DNA from: Gammaproteobacteria bacterium
GTDB lineage: Bacteria; Pseudomonadota; Gammaproteobacteria; Burkholderiales; Burkholderiaceae_D
Direction of reading: 5' to 3'
Assembly (NCBI GenBank): GCA_903970185.1
Contig: CAJCIC010000019.1
Location: forward strand, 1 to 35,856
DNA length: 35,856 nt
Position 1 is the first letter of the stretch. Each line of letters opens with the position of its first letter. Position numbers and translations under genes: made by a program. A model generated the notes under the pieces. That model saw nothing but the letters and a program-made list of their open reading frames with translations, did no database searches and was not told where the DNA came from. Shown here in pieces: positions 24,971-33,388 of this stretch.

Positions 24971-26555
24971 ACATACGCGCGTCGACTATGGTGCCGACGA
25001 CGTCGACGCGAAAATGCGGGCGACGCCCGGGCCCACGCGCATCCATGACGGCCAGTCGGTTGCTGCAAGCAAGATCGTCTGCAGTGCATGTCCCGTGCTT
25101 TGCAACATCTCCGAAGGACGCACGGGCGCGTGCGATCGCTACGCCAATGTCGCAGGCGCCCTGATCCGCGTCGATCCGGTCGTGATGCTCAGAAAGCATG
25201 ACGGCAGCGAGACGGCCAAGGCGGCCACGCTCGTGCCCTTCGTGCGCGAAGGCGAAGCATGGCAGGGCGACATCCTTGCTGACGAGCGGCTGTTTGTGAC
25301 CGGCATCGGCGCCTCGTCGACCTACCCGGATTACAAGCCCGCCCCGTTCATCGTTGCCTCGCAAGTCGACGGCATCGACATGGTGACGGTCGTGACCGAG
25401 GCGATCTTTAGCTATTGCAGCTATCGCGTCAAGATCGACACCGACCGCTTTCTGGGCCCCGAGCAGGCCAGCGTGCGCTATCGCGGCGAGGTCGTGGGCC
25501 ACGTGACGACGGCAGAGTATGGCTCGCAGATGCTCAGTCTGGGCGGTGTTCATCACCTCACCGGCGGCAGCAAGAAGGAGGGTCGCGCCACCTGCGATGT
25601 GATGCTCGCGCTTGGCAATCGCGATGCCGTTGAAGTCACCATCGACGGTGGCGCAACGCTGGCACTCACCGCGGGTCGCGCGCCGATCGTCGATGGCGTT
25701 TTAGAACAGCGCATGCGCGTTGGCTGCGGCTCGGCCACGATCGGCATTTTCGCCCCGCAGTGGCTAGGCCACGTCGACGAAGTGATCGTCGTCGATGACC
25801 ACATCACCGGTGTCCTAAGCGAGCACCAGGCGGGCCGCTACATTGGCATTGGCAGGAGCGGCATACGCGTGCGCGGTCGCAAATCGACGCCCGGACGCTA
25901 TTTCCAGGTCGCCAATCCCGGCACCGGCTGGGGCGGCACCGATGTTTCCGACCCGCTTGAGATCATCGAGAGCATCGATGCCCGCATCGCCTGGCCGGGC
26001 TTAAGGCTCCTGATGGTCTCGACCACCGGCGAGCACCATGCCTATTTCGAACTCGACTCGGGCTTAAGGCCGGTGCCAAAGGAGATGCCCGAGGCCGTAG
26101 CCAGGGTCGTTGCGCGCATCGGCGAGAACTGCGAGCCCTCGCTCACCAGCGTGCTTTTCGTGGGCGGCGCAGGGGGCAGCCTGCGCGCGGGCGCGACCGA
26201 CAATCCCATCCTTTTGACGCGTGCCATCAAGCGCGCGCTGGTCAATGTCACGGCAGGTGGTGCGCCCACCTATGTCTGGCCAGGCGGCGGCATCACCTTC
26301 ATGGTCGATGTCACGCGCATGCCGCTGCATGCGTTTGGCTCGGTGCCAACGCCTGCGCTCGTCGCGCCGCTTGAGTTCACCCTGCGCATGGCCGATTTCG
26401 CTGCGCTTGGCGGCCACATGCAATACGTCAAATCGCTTGACGAGGTCCTGCGCCACGGCTCCTACCATGTCGATGGTGCACCACAGGGCCTCGTGCTCGC
26501 GAACGCCAGCGCCGCCAATCCCTGGCCGCTCTCGGCTTTGGCGATGCTGGGCTGA
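24963..26555 (+). CDS. hnr: 6-hydroxynicotinate reductase-family protein
   Basis: The 530-residue protein is recognised as Hnr-like from its sequence and neighbours. Hnr reduces 6-hydroxynicotinate to 1,4,5,6-tetrahydro-6-oxonicotinate. A Cys cluster near the N-terminus, Cys40/43/47/57 (CSACPVLC, then GAC), is a likely [4Fe-4S] site. The rest is rich in glycine turns (GGVHHLTGGSKKEG, PGTGWGGTDV, GGAGGSLRAG) but shows no classic Rossmann motif. The Eubacterium barkeri enzyme was reported to contain covalent flavin, one [2Fe-2S] and two [4Fe-4S] clusters; this protein has only eight cysteines in all (also 152, 211, 255, 390), too few for that set. ATG 24963 overlaps the stop of the hydroxylase gene. 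The UPF0280 gene follows after seven bases. Confidence 0.8.
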   Translation: MTEHTRVDYGADDVDAKMRATPGPTRIHDGQSVAASKIVCSACPVLCNISEGRTGACDRYANVAGALIRVDPVVMLRKHDGSETAKAATLVPFVREGEAWQGDILADERLFVTGIGASSTYPDYKPAPFIVASQVDGIDMVTVVTEAIFSYCSYRVKIDTDRFLGPEQASVRYRGEVVGHVTTAEYGSQMLSLGGVHHLTGGSKKEGRATCDVMLALGNRDAVEVTIDGGATLALTAGRAPIVDGVLEQRMRVGCGSATIGIFAPQWLGHVDEVIVVDDHITGVLSEHQAGRYIGIGRSGIRVRGRKSTPGRYFQVANPGTGWGGTDVSDPLEIIESIDARIAWPGLRLLMVSTTGEHHAYFELDSGLRPVPKEMPEAVARVVARIGENCEPSLTSVLFVGGAGGSLRAGATDNPILLTRAIKRALVNVTAGGAPTYVWPGGGITFMVDVTRMPLHAFGSVPTPALVAPLEFTLRMADFAALGGHMQYVKSLDEVLRHGSYHVDGAPQGLVLANASAANPWPLSALAMLG

Positions 26556-26562
26556 GGCACCC

Positions 26563-27459
26563 ATGAGCGCCCTGCGCAAGCCACTGCCCGACGGTCGCTG
26601 GCATCTGCAGCACGGACCGATCGACCTGATCGTCTCGGCCAGTGGCGACGCCCGTGCGACTGCGCAGGCGCACGAGCGCTGCTGGCAGCGCTTCGTGCCG
26701 ATCCTGGATGAGCTCGTGGCCGAGCTTTCGGTCTTGCGCCGTCGCATCGACTTGTCGCGGCCGGAGGTGCCCGCAGGCGCCGTCGCGCGCCGCATGGTCA
26801 GTGCCTGCACGCCGTTTGCAGAGCGCTTCATTACGCCCATGGCCGCTGTCGCGGGTGCGGTGGCTGACGAACTGATCGGCTCTTTCGCAGTCAAGGGCGT
26901 GAGCCGCGCTGCGATCAATAACGGCGGCGACATCGCCTTGATGCTGGCAGGAAACGAGAGCTTCAGGATTGGCATCGCCAGGGAGGATGGAACGCTCGCG
27001 GGCCGGTTTGACATCGGCCCTGCCGATCCGGTGCGCGGCATCGCCACCAGTGGCTGGCGTGGCCGGAGCCAAAGCCTTGGCATTGCCGACAGGGTGACCG
27101 TGCTTGCCGCCTCTGCCGCGCTCGCCGACGCTGCGGCGACGATGATTGCCAATGCCGTCAACCTCGATTGTGATGCAGTCGTGCGCAAGCCCGCATCCAT
27201 GGTGAAGGACGACAGCGACCTTCTCGATCTTGCCGTGACGGTTGCCGTTGGCCCCCTGTCGCAAGGCCAGGTGCGCGCGGCCCTCCTTCAGGGCGAGGCG
27301 CTGGCCAGAAGCCTCGTCGATCGCGGCCTGATCACGGCTGCGGCGCTATTTTTGCAAGACCAGTGCCGGCTCGTACAATGCGCGTGCGCTGGCCCCATGG
27401 CGCCAACGCAAAGGGCCATGGCCGCGCTTGCAACGACCCTTTACCCCATAGCCGCATGA
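26563..27459 (+). CDS. UPF0280 protein with ApbE-like motifs; candidate flavin-transfer factor
   Basis: The 298-residue protein of family UPF0280 has no established function. Three blocks appear in the order seen in ApbE flavin transferases: INNGGDIAL...FRIGI (about 118-138), ATSGWRGRSQSLG (161-173) and VTVLAASAALADAAAT (178-193). In ApbE these build the FAD/Mg site, and the ADA-T aspartate binds metal. There is no signal peptide, so it should act in the cytosol, unlike most ApbE lipoproteins. It lies directly behind hnr, whose characterised homologue carries covalently bound flavin, so attaching flavin to Hnr is a reasonable inference. ATG 26563 is chosen as the first start outside hnr. Its stop overlaps the next ATG (ATGA). 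Confidence 0.75.
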   Translation: MSALRKPLPDGRWHLQHGPIDLIVSASGDARATAQAHERCWQRFVPILDELVAELSVLRRRIDLSRPEVPAGAVARRMVSACTPFAERFITPMAAVAGAVADELIGSFAVKGVSRAAINNGGDIALMLAGNESFRIGIAREDGTLAGRFDIGPADPVRGIATSGWRGRSQSLGIADRVTVLAASAALADAAATMIANAVNLDCDAVVRKPASMVKDDSDLLDLAVTVAVGPLSQGQVRAALLQGEALARSLVDRGLITAAALFLQDQCRLVQCACAGPMAPTQRAMAALATTLYPIAA

Positions 27460-28046
27460 TCGAGCTTCGTCGCGTATTCACCCAGGTCGAAACGATTTTT
27501 CACGAATTCGGCCCCAAACCCGAAAAGCCACTCATCAAGGGCGTGATCGGTGCCGTACTTTGCAATCCGTACGCCGGGGCCTACGTCGAGGACATCGCGC
27601 CCTTCATGGAGGAGTTAAAGCCGCTTGGCGTCGATCTCGTATCGCGCCTGCTTTGCGCCATGGAGGTGCCCGCCACGCACATCGAGGGCTACGGCAAGGG
27701 CGCCATCGTCGGTGCCCGTGGCGAGATCGAGCACGGAGCGCTCTGGCACGTGCCAGGCGGCTACGCCATGCGCGAGGTGCTTGAGGCTCAAGGCAATGCC
27801 ACCAACGCCATCGTGCCCTCGTGCAAGAAGGTCGGCGCGCCATCGGCCTTGATCGATATCCCTGTGACGCACGTCAATGCCAGCTACGTCAGGAGCCATT
27901 TCGATACCGTCGAAGTCGCGGTGCCAGGTGCGCCGCGCGCCGACGAGATCGTGCTCTTTCTGGTCATGACCAGCGGCGCACGCATCCACGCCCGCGTCGG
28001 TGGCCTGAGAAAAGAAGATATCGTTGGCCGTGATGGCCTGAGATAA
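27456..28046 (+). CDS. AA_synth (DUF1185) family protein, copy 1
   Basis: The 196-residue protein belongs to the so-called amino acid synthesis family, whose real activity is unknown. Recognisable blocks: IELRRVFTQVETIFHEFG at the start, GVIGAVLCNPYAGAYVEDI, EGYGKGAIVGARGEIEHGALWHVPGGYAMREVL, YVRSHFDTVEVAVPGAPRADEIVLFLVM, and the C-terminal ARVGGL. There is no signal peptide or membrane segment. Its start overlaps the UPF0280 stop by four bases, and its paralogue follows after 15 bases. Being embedded between pathway enzymes suggests a role in heterocycle breakdown or in enzyme maturation, rather than in amino acid synthesis. Confidence 0.78.
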   Translation: MIELRRVFTQVETIFHEFGPKPEKPLIKGVIGAVLCNPYAGAYVEDIAPFMEELKPLGVDLVSRLLCAMEVPATHIEGYGKGAIVGARGEIEHGALWHVPGGYAMREVLEAQGNATNAIVPSCKKVGAPSALIDIPVTHVNASYVRSHFDTVEVAVPGAPRADEIVLFLVMTSGARIHARVGGLRKEDIVGRDGLR

Positions 28047-28061
28047 GGAGCAAGACCGATC

Positions 28062-28646
28062 TTGAAATGCGATATCCGCAAAGTGGTGGTGCAAGTCGAC
28101 GAAATCCATCGTGAGATGGGCCAATCCATTTCGCCGCCCACGCGCCGCGCGCTTGCCATGGCGGTCATCGCCAATCCCTTTGCCGGCCGCTTCGAAGAGG
28201 ACCTGTCGCTCTTGACAGACATCGGCGAAGAGTTGGGCAGATACCTGGGCGAGCGCTGTGTGCGTGCGCTTGGCATTGAGCCCGGCGCGGCCAACAGCTA
28301 CGGCAAGGCGGCGATCGTTGGCGAGGATGGCGAAATCGAGCACGCCGCCGCGCTGTTGCATCCGAAACTCGGTGCGCCGTTGCGCCTTGCCGTCGAAAAA
28401 GGCGCAGCGCTGGTGCCGTCGGCCAAAAAGATGGGTACGCTTGGCACTGCCATCGATGTGCCGCTGGGCCACAAGGATGCGGCCTTCGTACGCAGCCATT
28501 TCGATGCCATCGAGGCGCGCGTTACCGACGCGCCGCGCGCGGCTGAGATTGTCGTTGCGGTGGCGGTCACCGACAGCGGCAGGCCGCTTGCGCGCGTGGG
28601 CGGCTTGCAGGCAGGTGAAATCAAGGGCGAGGACGGCCTGCGCTAG
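28062..28646 (+). CDS. AA_synth (DUF1185) family protein, copy 2
   Basis: This 194-residue paralogue of the preceding gene shares the same blocks (IRKVVVQVDEIHREMG, AVIANPFAGRFEEDL, SYGKAAIVGEDGEIEHAAALLH, FVRSHFDAIEARVTDAPRAAEIVV, LARVGGL), but differs at most other positions, for example GAPLRLAVEKGAALVPSAKKMG against copy 1's GATNAIVPSCKKVG region. The pair is therefore old, not a recent duplication, and could form a heteromer. It begins at TTG 28062 with AAGGAG 11 bases upstream; the first in-frame ATG (codon 19) would remove a conserved strand. A terminator-like hairpin follows before the transporter genes. Confidence 0.78.
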   Translation: MKCDIRKVVVQVDEIHREMGQSISPPTRRALAMAVIANPFAGRFEEDLSLLTDIGEELGRYLGERCVRALGIEPGAANSYGKAAIVGEDGEIEHAAALLHPKLGAPLRLAVEKGAALVPSAKKMGTLGTAIDVPLGHKDAAFVRSHFDAIEARVTDAPRAAEIVVAVAVTDSGRPLARVGGLQAGEIKGEDGLR

Positions 28647-28666
28647 GCGCGTTAATCGCGTATCAC

Positions 28667-28687
28667 GACCGGGCAACCGGTCTTTTT
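28667..28687 (+). terminator. Intrinsic terminator or attenuator before the ABC transporter genes
   Basis: GACCGG and CCGGTC flank a GCAA tetraloop and are followed directly by TTTTT. The stem is short (six pairs), so termination is probably partial, separating or damping expression of the transporter genes relative to the enzymes upstream. It ends 14 bases before the binding-protein ATG. Confidence 0.55.
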
Positions 28688-28701
28688 AACGAGGGAACAA
28701 C

Positions 28702-29907
28702 ATGTCAGCACCGATCAATGTCTTGCGCGCACTTTTTGTTTTGGCGGGCCTCTGCCTTGGCACCCAGGCCAGCGCCGAGGACCCCATCAAGATTGGCGAA
28801 ATCAACAGCTACAAGGCGCAACCGGCATTTCTTGAGCCCTACAAGAAGGGCTACGAGATGGCCCTTGAGGAAATCAATGCCAAGGGCGGCGTGCTTGGCA
28901 GGCCGCTTGTCGTCATCTCGCGTGACGATAACGGCACGCCTGGCGATTCGGTGCGCGTTGCAGAAGAGCTGGTGACAGGTGAGAAGGTCAGCCTCCTGTT
29001 TGGCGGCTTTCTCTCCAATACCGGCCTCGCGCTGACCGATTACGCCAAGCAGCACCACGTGCTGTATCTCGCCGCCGAGCCGCTGACTGACAAGATCGTC
29101 TGGCAGGAAGGCAACCGCTACACTTTCCGCCTGCGGCCGTCGACCTACATGCAGGTGGCGATGCTCATGCCCGATGTCATCAGGTTGAAGAAAAAGCGCT
29201 GGGCGCTGGTGTATCCCAATTACGAGTATGGCCAGTCGGCGGTGGCGACGTTCAAGAAACTCCTGCTGCAGGCGCAGCCCGATGCCGAATTCGTCGCCGA
29301 TCAGGCCACGCCTTTGGGCAAGGTCGACGCCGGCGCCGTGGTACAGGCGATTGCCGATGCCAAGCCGGATGCGATTTTCAACGTCCTGTTCGGTGCCGAC
29401 CTGGGCAAGTTCGTGCGCGAGGGCAACACCCGCGGCCTGTTCGAGGGACGCGAAGTGGTTTCGCTTCTGACCGGCGAGCCCGAGTATCTCGATCCCCTGG
29501 GTGCCGAAGCGCCAAGCGGCTGGATTGTCACGGGTTATCCGTGGTATGCGATCACTGCTGCCGACAACACGCGCTTCGTCGAGGCTTACAGGAAGAAGTA
29601 CAACGACTATCCGCGCCTTGGCTCGGTGGTCGGCTACACCGCCCTGATGACGGTCGCCGACGCCATCAGGAAGGCCGGCTCGCTCGACACGGAAAAGCTG
29701 ATCATGGCCATGCGCGGCTTGCAGGTGCAAACACCGCTTGGCCCGATCGCCTACCGATCGCAGGACGACCAGTCGACCATGGGCACCTTCGTGGGTCGCA
29801 CGGCGCTTAAGGACGGCAAGGGCGTAATGGTCGATTTCCGCTATGTCGATGGCGCTGCCGTGCAGCCGAGCGACAGCGATGTGAAGAGCATGCGACCCGC
29901 AGAATAG
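28702..29907 (+). CDS. ABC transporter substrate-binding protein (LivK type)
   Basis: The 401-residue precursor has a Sec signal peptide (MSAPINVLRALFVLAGLCLGTQASA, cleavage before EDP). The mature part is a type-I periplasmic binding fold of the branched-chain amino acid class: IKIGEINSYKAQ, YEMALEEINAKGGVLGRPLVVISRDDNGTPGDSVRVAEELV, LLFGGFLSNTGLAL, and ALVYPNYEYGQSAVATFKKLL. Such proteins bind amino acids, amides, urea or aromatic acids. Within this cluster the ligand is probably nicotinate or the parent heterocycle; that is context, not motif. GAGGGAA lies upstream of the ATG. The fused permease and two ATPase genes follow. Confidence 0.88.
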   Translation: MSAPINVLRALFVLAGLCLGTQASAEDPIKIGEINSYKAQPAFLEPYKKGYEMALEEINAKGGVLGRPLVVISRDDNGTPGDSVRVAEELVTGEKVSLLFGGFLSNTGLALTDYAKQHHVLYLAAEPLTDKIVWQEGNRYTFRLRPSTYMQVAMLMPDVIRLKKKRWALVYPNYEYGQSAVATFKKLLLQAQPDAEFVADQATPLGKVDAGAVVQAIADAKPDAIFNVLFGADLGKFVREGNTRGLFEGREVVSLLTGEPEYLDPLGAEAPSGWIVTGYPWYAITAADNTRFVEAYRKKYNDYPRLGSVVGYTALMTVADAIRKAGSLDTEKLIMAMRGLQVQTPLGPIAYRSQDDQSTMGTFVGRTALKDGKGVMVDFRYVDGAAVQPSDSDVKSMRPAE

Positions 29908-29979
29908 GGCGCATCGCGGTCAAGGGCCGCGCCGATGGCGGGCGCGGCGAGGCAAATTGAGCGGCTTCGGAGCAGCGGT

Positions 29980-31875
29980 GTGACTTGGTCTGGCTTACTC
30001 GGGCAGTTGCTCAACGGCCTGGTCGATGCGTCTGCGATGTTTCTGGTCGCAGCGGGCCTGTCGCTGATCTTTGGCGTCACGCGCATCGTCAACTTCGCGC
30101 ATGGCTCGCTTTACATGCTCGGCGTCTTTATCGCCTATTCGCTGGTGCACGCCCTTGGCGAGGGCGATCTGGGCTTTTGCGGCGCCGTGCTTTTTTCTTC
30201 GCTCGCGGTCGGCGCCATCGGCGCTGCCATTGAATTCGTCCTCTTGCGCCGGCTCTACCGGGCGCCGGAGCTGCTGCAGCTGCTTGCGACCTTTGCGCTC
30301 GTTCTCATCATCAAGGACGTGGCACTTGCCATCTGGGGTCCCGACGATCTCTTCGCCCCGCGCGTGCCCGCCTTGAGGGGTGCGTTCGATTTCCTTGGCC
30401 GCCGCGTGCCCGAATATGACCTGGTTGTGATCGCGGCCGGCCCGCTCGTGCTCCTCGCGCTGTGGCTGCTTCTGAGGCGCTCGCGATTTGGCCGGCTGAT
30501 TCGCGCAGCCACCCAGGATCGCGACATGATCGCGACACTTGGCATCAATCAGGCGTGGCTGTTCACGGCGGTATTCGCTTTGGGCTCGGCGCTTGCCGGT
30601 CTTGGCGGTGCGCTGCAATCGCCGCGCATGCCAGCAAGCCTGTCACTCGATCTTGAGACCATCAGCACCAGCTTTGTCGTCGTCGTGGTGGGCGGCATGG
30701 GATCGATACCCGGTGCATTCGTGGCCTCGATCGTGATCGGGCTGATCAAGGCGCTTTGCATCTGGATCGGGACCGTGCACCTGTTTGGCTATGCCATCGC
30801 CATGCCGCAATTCACGCTCGTGGCTGAATTTGTCGTGATGGCGATCGTTTTGGTCGCAAGACCGTGGGGACTTCTTGGCACCGCGCTTGCACCTGGCCGC
30901 TTCGTGCCGGAGGCGAGTCCGCCCGTGGCGGCCCTATCGCGCAAAGGCCAAAGCGTGCTGCTTTGCGTTGTGCTCGCGCTTTGCGTGCTGCCCTTTGTCT
31001 TCGGCGGCTATCCCTATGTCAGCGTGCTCGTCATCGAAATCATGATTGCGGCGCTGTATGCGGCGAGCCTGCAGTTTCTTGTCGGGCCAGGCGGCATGCA
31101 TTCGTTTGGCCAGGCCGCGTACTTCGGGCTTGGCGCCTACGGCGCGGCGCTTGCGATCAAGGCCGCGTTGCCGATGGAAGTCAGCCTTCTTCTGGCGCCT
31201 TGCGCAGCACTTCTTGGTGCCGTCGTCTTTGGCTGGTTCTGCGTCAGGCTCTCGGGGATTTACCTCGCCATGCTGACGCTTGCCTTCGCCCAGATCGCCT
31301 GGTCGGTGGTCTATCAGTGGAGTAGCGTCACAGGGGGCAGCAACGGCCTTGTCGGCATCTGGCCTGCGCCCTGGCTATCGGCGGGCAATCATTACTATTT
31401 CTTCACGCTGGTGATCGTTGCCGCCTTGCTGGTGGGCCTGCGCAAGGTGGTGTTCGCGCCTTTCGGACTTGCGCTTCGGGCCACGCGCGATTCTGCGCTT
31501 CGTGCCGAAGCCATCGGCATCGATGTGCGACGGGTGCAGTGGGTGGCGTTTTCGATCGCCGGGCTCGCAAGTGGCGTCGCAGGTGGCCTGTATGCCTTTT
31601 CCAAGGGCAGCATCGCGCCTGACGTGATGGCGGTTAGCCGCTCGATTGACGGCCTGGTCATGGTCTTGCTGGGTGGCGTGCAATCGCAATTTGGCACGCT
31701 TGCAGGTGCTGCACTCTATACCTGGCTATCTGACGTCGTTGCACGTCATACCGACTACTGGCGTGCTGCGATCGGCGTGGTGATGCTCATTCTCGTGCTG
31801 ATTCTGCCGCAAGGCATTGCAGGACTGCCAAGGCTGATCGGACGTAAAGCGCGCGAGCGCCATGGGGCAGCATGA
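29980..31875 (+). CDS. Fused ABC permease (LivH-LivM)
   Basis: This 631-residue protein joins both Liv-type permeases: a LivH half (about 1-300; LLNGLVDASAMFLVAAGLSLIFGVTRIVNFAHGSLYMLGV and VVVVGGMGSIPGAFVASIVIG) and a LivM half (about 320-625; GPGGMHSFGQAAYFGLGAYGAALAIK and SGIYLAMLTLAFAQIAW). One polypeptide would thus supply the whole membrane channel. The start is uncertain: GTG 29980 has GGAG seven bases upstream and matches where LivH proteins begin, while an in-frame ATG at 29935 would add 15 polar residues. It overlaps the following ATPase gene by four bases (ATGA). Confidence 0.88.
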   Translation: MTWSGLLGQLLNGLVDASAMFLVAAGLSLIFGVTRIVNFAHGSLYMLGVFIAYSLVHALGEGDLGFCGAVLFSSLAVGAIGAAIEFVLLRRLYRAPELLQLLATFALVLIIKDVALAIWGPDDLFAPRVPALRGAFDFLGRRVPEYDLVVIAAGPLVLLALWLLLRRSRFGRLIRAATQDRDMIATLGINQAWLFTAVFALGSALAGLGGALQSPRMPASLSLDLETISTSFVVVVVGGMGSIPGAFVASIVIGLIKALCIWIGTVHLFGYAIAMPQFTLVAEFVVMAIVLVARPWGLLGTALAPGRFVPEASPPVAALSRKGQSVLLCVVLALCVLPFVFGGYPYVSVLVIEIMIAALYAASLQFLVGPGGMHSFGQAAYFGLGAYGAALAIKAALPMEVSLLLAPCAALLGAVVFGWFCVRLSGIYLAMLTLAFAQIAWSVVYQWSSVTGGSNGLVGIWPAPWLSAGNHYYFFTLVIVAALLVGLRKVVFAPFGLALRATRDSALRAEAIGIDVRRVQWVAFSIAGLASGVAGGLYAFSKGSIAPDVMAVSRSIDGLVMVLLGGVQSQFGTLAGAALYTWLSDVVARHTDYWRAAIGVVMLILVLILPQGIAGLPRLIGRKARERHGAA

Positions 31876-32654
31876 TGACGCTGCTCGATGTGCGCGGCGT
31901 GTCGAAGGCCTTTGGCGGTGTCAGGGCTGTCGATCAGGTTTCGTTTGCCGTCAACGACGGCCAGCTGGTTGCGCTGCTCGGTCCCAACGGCGCAGGCAAG
32001 TCGACCTGTTTCAATGTCATCAATGGCCAGCTGCGTCCCGACGCCGGAGAGGTGCGGCTTGCCGGCCACGCGCTGATCGGCATGAAGCCGCGCGACATCT
32101 GGCGTGCGGGCATCGGGCGCACCTTCCAGGTCGCGGCGACCTTTGGCAGCCTGAGTGTTGTCGAAAACGTCCAGATGGCGCTCGTCTCGCGCGAGCACAA
32201 GCTCTTTCGCTTCGTTCGCCCGGCGAGCGAAATGTACCGTGAGGAGGCGCTCGACTTGCTCGATCAGGTCGGCATGCGCGACGAGGCCAGGCGCACCTCG
32301 TCCGTGCTGTCTTATGGCGACGTCAAGCGCCTTGAGCTCGCCATTGCGCTCGCCAACCGGCCGCGCCTTTTGCTCATGGACGAACCGACCGCGGGCATGG
32401 CGCCAGGCGAGCGCCATGCGCTCATGGCGCTGACCAAGTCGCTGGCGGTGAAGCGCAATATGGGCGTGCTCTTTACCGAACACAGTATGGATGTCGTTTT
32501 CGCCTACGCCGATCTGATGGTCGTGCTCGCGCGCGGTCGCGTCATCGCAACTGGACCGGCCGATGCGATCAGAAACGATGCGCGTGTGCGCGAAGTCTAT
32601 TTCGGCGCTGTGGCGCTTCCCCAAAAGACGCTCCCGGGGCGGCACGATGCCTGA
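31872..32654 (+). CDS. livG: ABC transporter ATP-binding protein (LivG type)
   Basis: The 260-residue ATPase has Walker A GPNGAGKST (about 36-44), a Q-loop within GIGRTFQVA, an ABC signature reduced to LSYGDVKRLELA in place of LSGGQ (as in many LivG proteins), Walker B LLLMDEPTAG, and the H-loop TEHSMDVVF. The longer insertion after Walker A and the C-terminal DAIRNDARVREVYFG are typical of LivG. It energises the fused permease together with LivF. It overlaps its neighbours at both ends, so the four transporter genes form one translational unit. Confidence 0.92.
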   Translation: MMTLLDVRGVSKAFGGVRAVDQVSFAVNDGQLVALLGPNGAGKSTCFNVINGQLRPDAGEVRLAGHALIGMKPRDIWRAGIGRTFQVAATFGSLSVVENVQMALVSREHKLFRFVRPASEMYREEALDLLDQVGMRDEARRTSSVLSYGDVKRLELAIALANRPRLLLMDEPTAGMAPGERHALMALTKSLAVKRNMGVLFTEHSMDVVFAYADLMVVLARGRVIATGPADAIRNDARVREVYFGAVALPQKTLPGRHDA

Positions 32655-33375
32655 AAAACTGCTCGAGATCGTCGATCTTAAAGCGCGCTACGGCCAGGCG
32701 CAGATTCTCTTTGGCCTGTCGCTTTTTGTTGGCCGCGGTGAAGTGGTCGCGCTCATGGGACGCAATGGCGCAGGCAAGTCGACGACCCTGAAGGCCTTGA
32801 TGGGGCTTCTCGCCGGCACCCAGGGCGAGATTCGCTTCATGGGTGAGTCGATCGCAAACACTCCGTCGTATCGCATCGCCAAGCGCGGCATGGGCTATGT
32901 TCCTGAAGACCGGCGCATTTTCACTGACCTCACCGTCGCAGAAAATCTCGATTGCGGGCGCCAGCCGCCTCGCCTCTGGCCGGATGGCACGCCCGCGCCT
33001 TTTTGGACCGAAGAGAAGCTCTATCGCCTCTTTCCGAACCTTGGCGAGATGCCCTCGCGCATGGGTGGTCACATGAGTGGCGGCGAGCAGCAGATGCTCA
33101 CGGTTGCGCGCACGCTGATGGGCAATCCGTTCCTGGTTCTCCTTGACGAGCCCTCAGAAGGCGTGGCACCGATCATCGTCGAGCAGATGGCCGCAATGAT
33201 TGGCGAGCTCAAGGCGTCTGGCGTGAGCATTCTTCTGTCCGAACAAAACGTCCACTTTGCACGCGCGGTGTCGGATCGGGTCTATGTCCTTGAGAAAGGA
33301 CAGATCCAGTTTAGCGGGACCATGGCAGAACTTGACGAAGCCGAGGACGTCAAGCGGTCCTATCTCACAGTGTGA
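32647..33375 (+). CDS. livF: ABC transporter ATP-binding protein (LivF type)
   Basis: The 242-residue ATPase has Walker A GRNGAGKST (about 38-46), GYVPEDRRIFTDLTVAENL (characteristic of LivF), signature MSGGEQQML, Walker B LVLLDEPSEG with the LivF-specific GVAPIIVEQ, and SEQNVHFARAVSDRVYVLEKGQI. It pairs with LivG. The start is the ATG at 32647, overlapping the end of livG by eight bases. The stop codon lies inside a set of competing hairpins (33364-33388). Confidence 0.92.
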   Translation: MPEKLLEIVDLKARYGQAQILFGLSLFVGRGEVVALMGRNGAGKSTTLKALMGLLAGTQGEIRFMGESIANTPSYRIAKRGMGYVPEDRRIFTDLTVAENLDCGRQPPRLWPDGTPAPFWTEEKLYRLFPNLGEMPSRMGGHMSGGEQQMLTVARTLMGNPFLVLLDEPSEGVAPIIVEQMAAMIGELKASGVSILLSEQNVHFARAVSDRVYVLEKGQIQFSGTMAELDEAEDVKRSYLTV

Positions 33376-33388
33376 GGAACAACCTCAC
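33364..33388 (+). promoter_or_regulatory. Mutually exclusive hairpins at the livF stop codon
   Basis: GTGAGG (33372-33377) can pair with CTCAC just upstream or, with loop AACAA, with CCTCAC just downstream. The livF stop codon lies inside the shared arm. A ribosome stopping there would block both structures. No T-run follows. It may influence expression of the nicotinamidase-like gene 42 bases later. Confidence 0.35.

Noticed and set aside
26064..27264. Long minus-strand frames (up to 378 residues) over hnr and the UPF0280 gene
   Set aside because: Antisense to conserved genes; low-complexity Ala/Arg/Ser composition and no domain.
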